A stretch of DNA of 35,336 nucleotides from Phascolarctobacterium sp. (lineage in GTDB: Bacteria > Bacillota > Negativicutes > Acidaminococcales > Acidaminococcaceae). This document shows, piece after piece, positions 32,639 through 35,336 of the stretch (positions are counted from its first letter, which is position 1; each line of letters begins with the position of its first letter). A program made the position numbers and the translations under genes. The stretch lies in contig JAJQDY010000014.1 in NCBI GenBank assembly GCA_021201965.1, forward strand, positions 1 through 35,336. The letters run 5' to 3'. Below the pieces are notes generated by a model that was given only the letters and a program-made list of their open reading frames with translations, was not told where the DNA came from and did no database searches.

Positions 32639-33515
32639 CGAAATAATAACCATTGACAAGAAGGGGCGGGACAACAGCATCCTCGCGCTTATGGCCTGTG
32701 AAAGGCATTTAAGCAGGATGGATTCTGACGTCCTCATAAACCTGCATCCCAATGAACGCTGCTCCTTTATCTGTGCCATGACCAAAACGAAACTGCGCGC
32801 AGGAGTTTCACACAGGATCTTCAAGCCTTTCTGGGATGTCTTTACGCCGCTTGACAGGAAACTTCATGCCGCAGATATGTATCTTAATGTCTTGGAGCAG
32901 CTGGGAGTGGAAAAAATAGAACATAACGGCCTTGAAATTTTCCCGGGCGATGATGATTTTGCCCATGCGGAAGATTTCTGGCGTTACCACGGGGTATTCA
33001 GGAGCGACAAGCTAATCGGCTTTAACATCGGCAGTGCGGTTCTTACCAAACGCTGGCCGGGCGAGAGGTTCGCGGAAGTTGCGGATTATTTTGCGGGCAG
33101 GGGCTATAAGCCGGTATTTTTCGGCGGTTCCATGGATGAGGAAATAGTCCACGATGCGGTAAGCAAGATGAAAACCACTCCGGTTGTGGCGACCGGTGCC
33201 TTTAACATTGGAAGCCTTGCTGCGACCATGCGGCGCTGCAGCCTTATCATTACCAATGACAGCGGCCCAATGCATGTGGCCATAAGCCAGAAAACGCCCA
33301 TTGTTGCCATGTATGGACCGTCACATCCTGAGATTTACGGGCCTTATACCAAAGACGCCGTCATAGTCACGGCGGTGCCGCCATGTGAGGGCTGTGCTGC
33401 GGGCATGAAGCATAAGTGTCCTGACATGCAGTGCATGACGCGCCTTACCGTAAAGCAGGTAATTGATGCGGCGGAAGGCATGCTCGAAAAGTACGAAAAA
33501 AATCCCTTGAAGTGA
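32460..33515 (+). CDS. LPS heptosyltransferase, WaaF/GT9 family
   Basis: 351 residues, GT9 family, likely adding the second heptose of the inner core, though other GT9 acceptors are possible. FLMHLGDLTLTTPFIHAL is the N-terminal acceptor motif; NIGSAVLTKRWPGERFAE and NDSGPMHVAISQKTPIVAMYG form the ADP-heptose site. Three cysteines near the C-terminus (PPCEGCAAGMKHKCPDMQC) parallel a similar cluster in the preceding protein (CAGCLKKHCEDCHC), a feature of this pair. GTG start at 32460 with AAGGAG (32447-32452) 7 nt upstream. Last gene of the LPS run. Confidence 0.88.
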   Translation: MGKIGLNGKKILVTFLMHLGDLTLTTPFIHALRKAAPDSHIAFLADEKLKDVVLHSPYLDEIITIDKKGRDNSILALMACERHLSRMDSDVLINLHPNERCSFICAMTKTKLRAGVSHRIFKPFWDVFTPLDRKLHAADMYLNVLEQLGVEKIEHNGLEIFPGDDDFAHAEDFWRYHGVFRSDKLIGFNIGSAVLTKRWPGERFAEVADYFAGRGYKPVFFGGSMDEEIVHDAVSKMKTTPVVATGAFNIGSLAATMRRCSLIITNDSGPMHVAISQKTPIVAMYGPSHPEIYGPYTKDAVIVTAVPPCEGCAAGMKHKCPDMQCMTRLTVKQVIDAAEGMLEKYEKNPLK

Positions 33516-33557
33516 TTCCCGTTTTGGGTAACCGGTCTTCAGGGGATTTCTGTTTTT
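33500..33557. terminator. Bidirectional terminator overlapping the end of the WaaF-like gene
   Basis: AAATCCCTTGAAG (33500-33512) pairs with CTTCAGGGGATTT (33537-33549) in a 13-bp stem with one G-U. T5 follows on the plus strand and A7 precedes it, which serves as a T-run for the converging rubrerythrin gene. The left arm includes the last codons of the plus-strand gene. Confidence 0.7.
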
Positions 33558-33566
33558 AATTAAGGT

Positions 33567-34109
33567 CTATTTAAAGTAGCGGTCCAAAAGTCCTTTGAAA
33601 GCCTTGCCGTGACGGGCTTCATCCCTGCCCATTTCATGAACGGTGTCATGGATTGCATCAAGGTTCAGTTTCTTGGCACGGGTGGCCAGGTCAACTTTGC
33701 CTGCGGTAGCGCCGTTTTCTGCTTCCACACGCATTTCAAGGTTTTTCTTGGTGGACGGGGTTACTACTTCGCTCAGCAGTTCTGCAAATTTTGCGGCATG
33801 TTCAGCTTCTTCATAAGCTGCTTTTTCCCAGTACAGGCCGATTTCAGGATAGCCTTCGCGGAAAGCTACGCGGGCCATTGCCAGATACATGCCTACTTCA
33901 GTGCATTCGCCGTTGAAGTTGGCGCGCAGGTCTTCTTTAATATCTTCCGGAGCATCAGAAGCAATGCCTACAACATGCTCTGCAGCCCAGGACATTTCGC
34001 CTTTCATTTCAGTGAATTTGGATGCGGGAGCTTTACACTGGGGGCAGAACTCTGGAGCTGCCTCGCCTTCATATACATAGCCGCATACCTGACATACAAA
34101 TTTTTTCAT
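33567..34109 (-). CDS. Reverse rubrerythrin (rubredoxin-ferritin-like peroxidase)
   Basis: Reduces hydrogen peroxide to water in anaerobes. 180 residues in reversed domain order: an N-terminal rubredoxin domain ([12 protein letters not shown] and FCPQCKAP, four iron-binding cysteines) followed by a diiron four-helix bundle with ExxH-type pairs ([40 protein letters not shown]). This arrangement is known from clostridia as an oxygen/peroxide-induced enzyme with NADH-dependent partners. GGAGGG precedes ATG 34109. A Fur/PerR-type box sits beside its promoter, consistent with peroxide or iron control. Confidence 0.94.
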   Translation of the reverse strand: MKKFVCQVCGYVYEGEAAPEFCPQCKAPASKFTEMKGEMSWAAEHVVGIASDAPEDIKEDLRANFNGECTEVGMYLAMARVAFREGYPEIGLYWEKAAYEEAEHAAKFAELLSEVVTPSTKKNLEMRVEAENGATAGKVDLATRAKKLNLDAIHDTVHEMGRDEARHGKAFKGLLDRYFK

Positions 34110-34175
34110 GGTTTTCCCTCCATATTTTTTGGATTTTGCTCATTTTGCACCTTTAGGTGCTCCGTGATTTCATTC

Positions 34176-34219
34176 ATAATATCACAACTGGATAATGGCC
34201 TCAACGATAATTATTATTT
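34176..34219 (-). promoter_or_regulatory. Rubrerythrin promoter with a PerR/Fur-like box
   Basis: Minus strand: TTGAGG (34204-34199), 17-nt spacer, TATTAT (34181-34176). Directly upstream, AAATAATAATTATCG (34219-34205) fits the 7-1-7 Fur/PerR pattern at 11 of 14 positions. The leader also has a small palindrome GCACCT-TT-AGGTGC (34148-34161). Confidence 0.55.
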
Positions 34220-34299
34220 ATTAACAAAAATTACACAAATTAAAAGCATATACATTGGGGTCAAGGGAGTGACCGAAACGTACGCGCTTTTCTGCAGGA

Positions 34300-34932
34300 T
34301 CAGATCTTAACGGTAAGGCCTACTTTAATGCCTCTTCCCTTGAATGTATCATCGCCGCGCAGGGCGTCATCATATTTCTGGTGATAGTAGGAAACATCAA
34401 AGTCAATGTTCGGGATAATGGGCTTGCTTAGACCGATTTCGTAATAGTTATGTTTGCTGCCGTAAGCAAAATTTGCCCACACGTCAAAAAGTTCCGGGAC
34501 ATTGACGTCGGCCTGCAGGCCGACGTGTGCGGAATTTCTCCTGTATCCGTTTCCCCGCCAGCTAGTTGATTTTGCATCGGCATTGAGATAGCCGGCATAG
34601 AAAGAAACACAGGGAATAAACCTGTACATAAGGTTTACCTCCTGGGCACGCATTCTTGCCAGGCGGCCTTTAAGCTCATCCCACTTGTAGTTAAGGCCTA
34701 CATTGCTGCCAAGACCAACGGTACCACCGAAATAGGCACTGTTCTTTTTCCGCATTTTGTGGTTGCCGGTTTCCGTGCTGTTCGGAATATTTCCGCCAGC
34801 ATGAATCTCAAATCTGCCGGCATCATAATTAGACAAAGGGGCTGCCTGGGCAACGCTTCCGAAGCATGCTGCAAGGATAATGCCTGCCGTTAAAGCTGCA
34901 CCAAATTTTTTCGTTATTGTAATCACTCCCAT
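34300..34932 (-). CDS. Outer-membrane beta-barrel protein, start codon uncertain
   Basis: A small barrel protein of about 205 residues after the signal peptide (GAALTAGIILAACFGSVAQA, cleavage near AQA-APL). Alternating hydrophobic/aromatic strands such as VNLMYRFIPCVSFYAGYLNA, ADVNVPELFDVWANFAYG and IDFDVSYYHQKYDD fit an 8-stranded barrel; the C-terminus is VGLTVKI. Function unknown; no family recognised with certainty. The ATG at 34932 has no ribosome site and only ~10 nt of leader from the predicted start of transcription. GGGAG (34930-34926) is ideally placed 8 nt before an in-frame ATA at 34917, which would give MTKKF, a typical signal-peptide start. See findings. Confidence 0.75.
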   Translation of the reverse strand: MGVITITKKFGAALTAGIILAACFGSVAQAAPLSNYDAGRFEIHAGGNIPNSTETGNHKMRKKNSAYFGGTVGLGSNVGLNYKWDELKGRLARMRAQEVNLMYRFIPCVSFYAGYLNADAKSTSWRGNGYRRNSAHVGLQADVNVPELFDVWANFAYGSKHNYYEIGLSKPIIPNIDFDVSYYHQKYDDALRGDDTFKGRGIKVGLTVKI

Positions 34933-34948
34933 TACAAGTTGTTACCTA

Positions 34949-34976
34949 ATTATATCATATTTCAGAAAATATGCAA
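34949..34976 (-). promoter_or_regulatory. Promoter of the beta-barrel gene
   Basis: Minus strand: TTGCAT (34976-34971), 16-nt spacer, TATAAT (34954-34949). Confidence 0.6.
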
Positions 34977-35057
34977 TATCTTGTGGTAGAAATAATTTGA
35001 AAAAAGGTAAAAAGCTTGTAAAAAAATAAAAAAAAGGTGATAATTATACTGTCGAAA

Positions 35058-35078
35058 ATTGCAAGTGCAAGTTGAACA
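35058..35078. repeat. Terminal inverted repeat of the IS30-family element (IS lies to the right)
   Basis: ATTGCAAGTGCAAGTTGAACA, inward reading, paired with the related repeat at 27-47. The IS boundary is close to 35050. It is the end next to the transposase C-terminus. Confidence 0.7.
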
Positions 35079-35131
35079 CATCCGTGTAAAAGTTTAATAG
35101 AGTCCAGCTTAGCTGGGCTTGATTACCCAAC

Positions 35132-35166
35132 AGCAGAGCCACTTGACCCTGCCAAATGGCTCTGCT
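35132..35166. terminator. Perfect hairpin at the 3-prime side of the transposase gene
   Basis: AGCAGAGCCA and TGGCTCTGCT form a 10-bp stem with a 15-nt loop directly after the transposase stop codon. It may terminate the transposase message or protect the IS from outside transcription. A second short palindrome lies at 35101-35119. Confidence 0.6.
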
Positions 35167-35168
35167 AC

Positions 35169-35336
35169 TCACGCAGTGTAGATTTCATCCAGGCAAGCGC
35201 CAAAGAGTTCTTCCGGTGTACGGTAGCTCAGTTCCTTACGAGACAGTCCACAGATCAAGTCAGCAGCGTGTTCCACGTCCGCATCGGATAAGTTATCCAT
35301 TGATTGACCTTTCGGTGCGTATCGCCGATACAGACC
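35169..35336 (-). mobile_element. IS30-family transposase, C-terminal 55 residues only
   Basis: The frame enters from the right edge of the window and ends with TGA at 35169. The residues RRYAPKGQSMDNLSDADVE, then YRTPEELFGACL, are the typical end of IS30-type DDE transposases (RYxPKGxxxxxxSxxxxxxxxxxxN-R-KxLxYxTPxExF). The catalytic part lies outside the window. Together with the repeats at 27-47 and 35058-35078 it shows that both edges of the window are IS copies in the same orientation. Confidence 0.9.

Noticed and set aside
33609-34310. 233-codon frame opposite rubrerythrin
   Set aside because: Rubrerythrin has all metal ligands, a promoter and a ribosome site; the opposite frame is a shadow.
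27-35078. Composite transposon carrying the whole region
   Set aside because: Cargo includes ksgA, ychF and LPS core genes, which are chromosomal housekeeping functions with normal Firmicute gene order.

Overview
The window reads as chromosome from a diderm Firmicute of the class Negativicutes, probably near Acidaminococcaceae (Phascolarctobacterium-like); the genus is inference. Two signals combine. Firmicute traits include strong AGGAGG ribosome sites and the gene order 3D/G5-domain protein, RNase M5, KsgA. Outer-membrane traits include three OmpM-type porins with an SLH domain, an OstA/LptD-like protein, a beta-barrel protein and a complete ADP-heptose/LPS inner-core gene set. The window starts and stops at IS30-family ends, so it is probably one contig bounded by IS copies.

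Layout. 1-52: terminus of an IS30-like element. 150-1567: broken DASS anion transporter. 1643-2989 (minus): cobaltochelatase CbiK and a DtxR/MntR-type regulator. 3159-4229: FkbM methyltransferase. 4555-8443: ABC importer operon (lipoprotein binding protein, double-length permease, ATPase) behind a duplicated leader. 8560-12686: secreted protein, GTPase YchF, PHP phosphatase, MATE exporter. 12724-15786: copZ and copA on the minus strand, divergent from an HxlR-type regulator with an operator-like palindrome between them. 15979-18330: YabE-like 3D protein, frameshifted RNase M5 and KsgA. 18331-18775: non-coding, with two related palindromic elements. 18776-23432: three tandem ompM porin genes. 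The first has a Fur-box promoter and a long cobalamin-riboswitch-like leader; the second shares the 3-prime part of that leader. 23589-26276: a secreted protein, a VirK/YbjX protein and another secreted protein. 26409-33515: LptD-like protein followed by gmhA-hldE-hldD-gmhB-waaC-waaF. 33567-34932 (minus): reverse rubrerythrin and an outer-membrane beta-barrel protein. 35058-35336: end of an IS30 element with the C-terminus of its transposase.

The right half is an envelope-building region. gmhA to gmhB make ADP-heptose, the two heptosyltransferases add it to lipid A-Kdo, the LptD-like protein would export LPS, and the OmpM porins populate the outer membrane and tie it to peptidoglycan. The left half holds metal, copper and nutrient transport.

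Three reading frames (DASS transporter, RNase M5, end of waaC) carry single-base discrepancies at short homopolymer runs. These could be real decay or consensus errors. No tRNA, rRNA or CRISPR array was seen. The most unusual feature is the regulation of the ompM cluster. The HxlR regulator paired with copA and the possible ATA start of the last beta-barrel gene also deserve checking.
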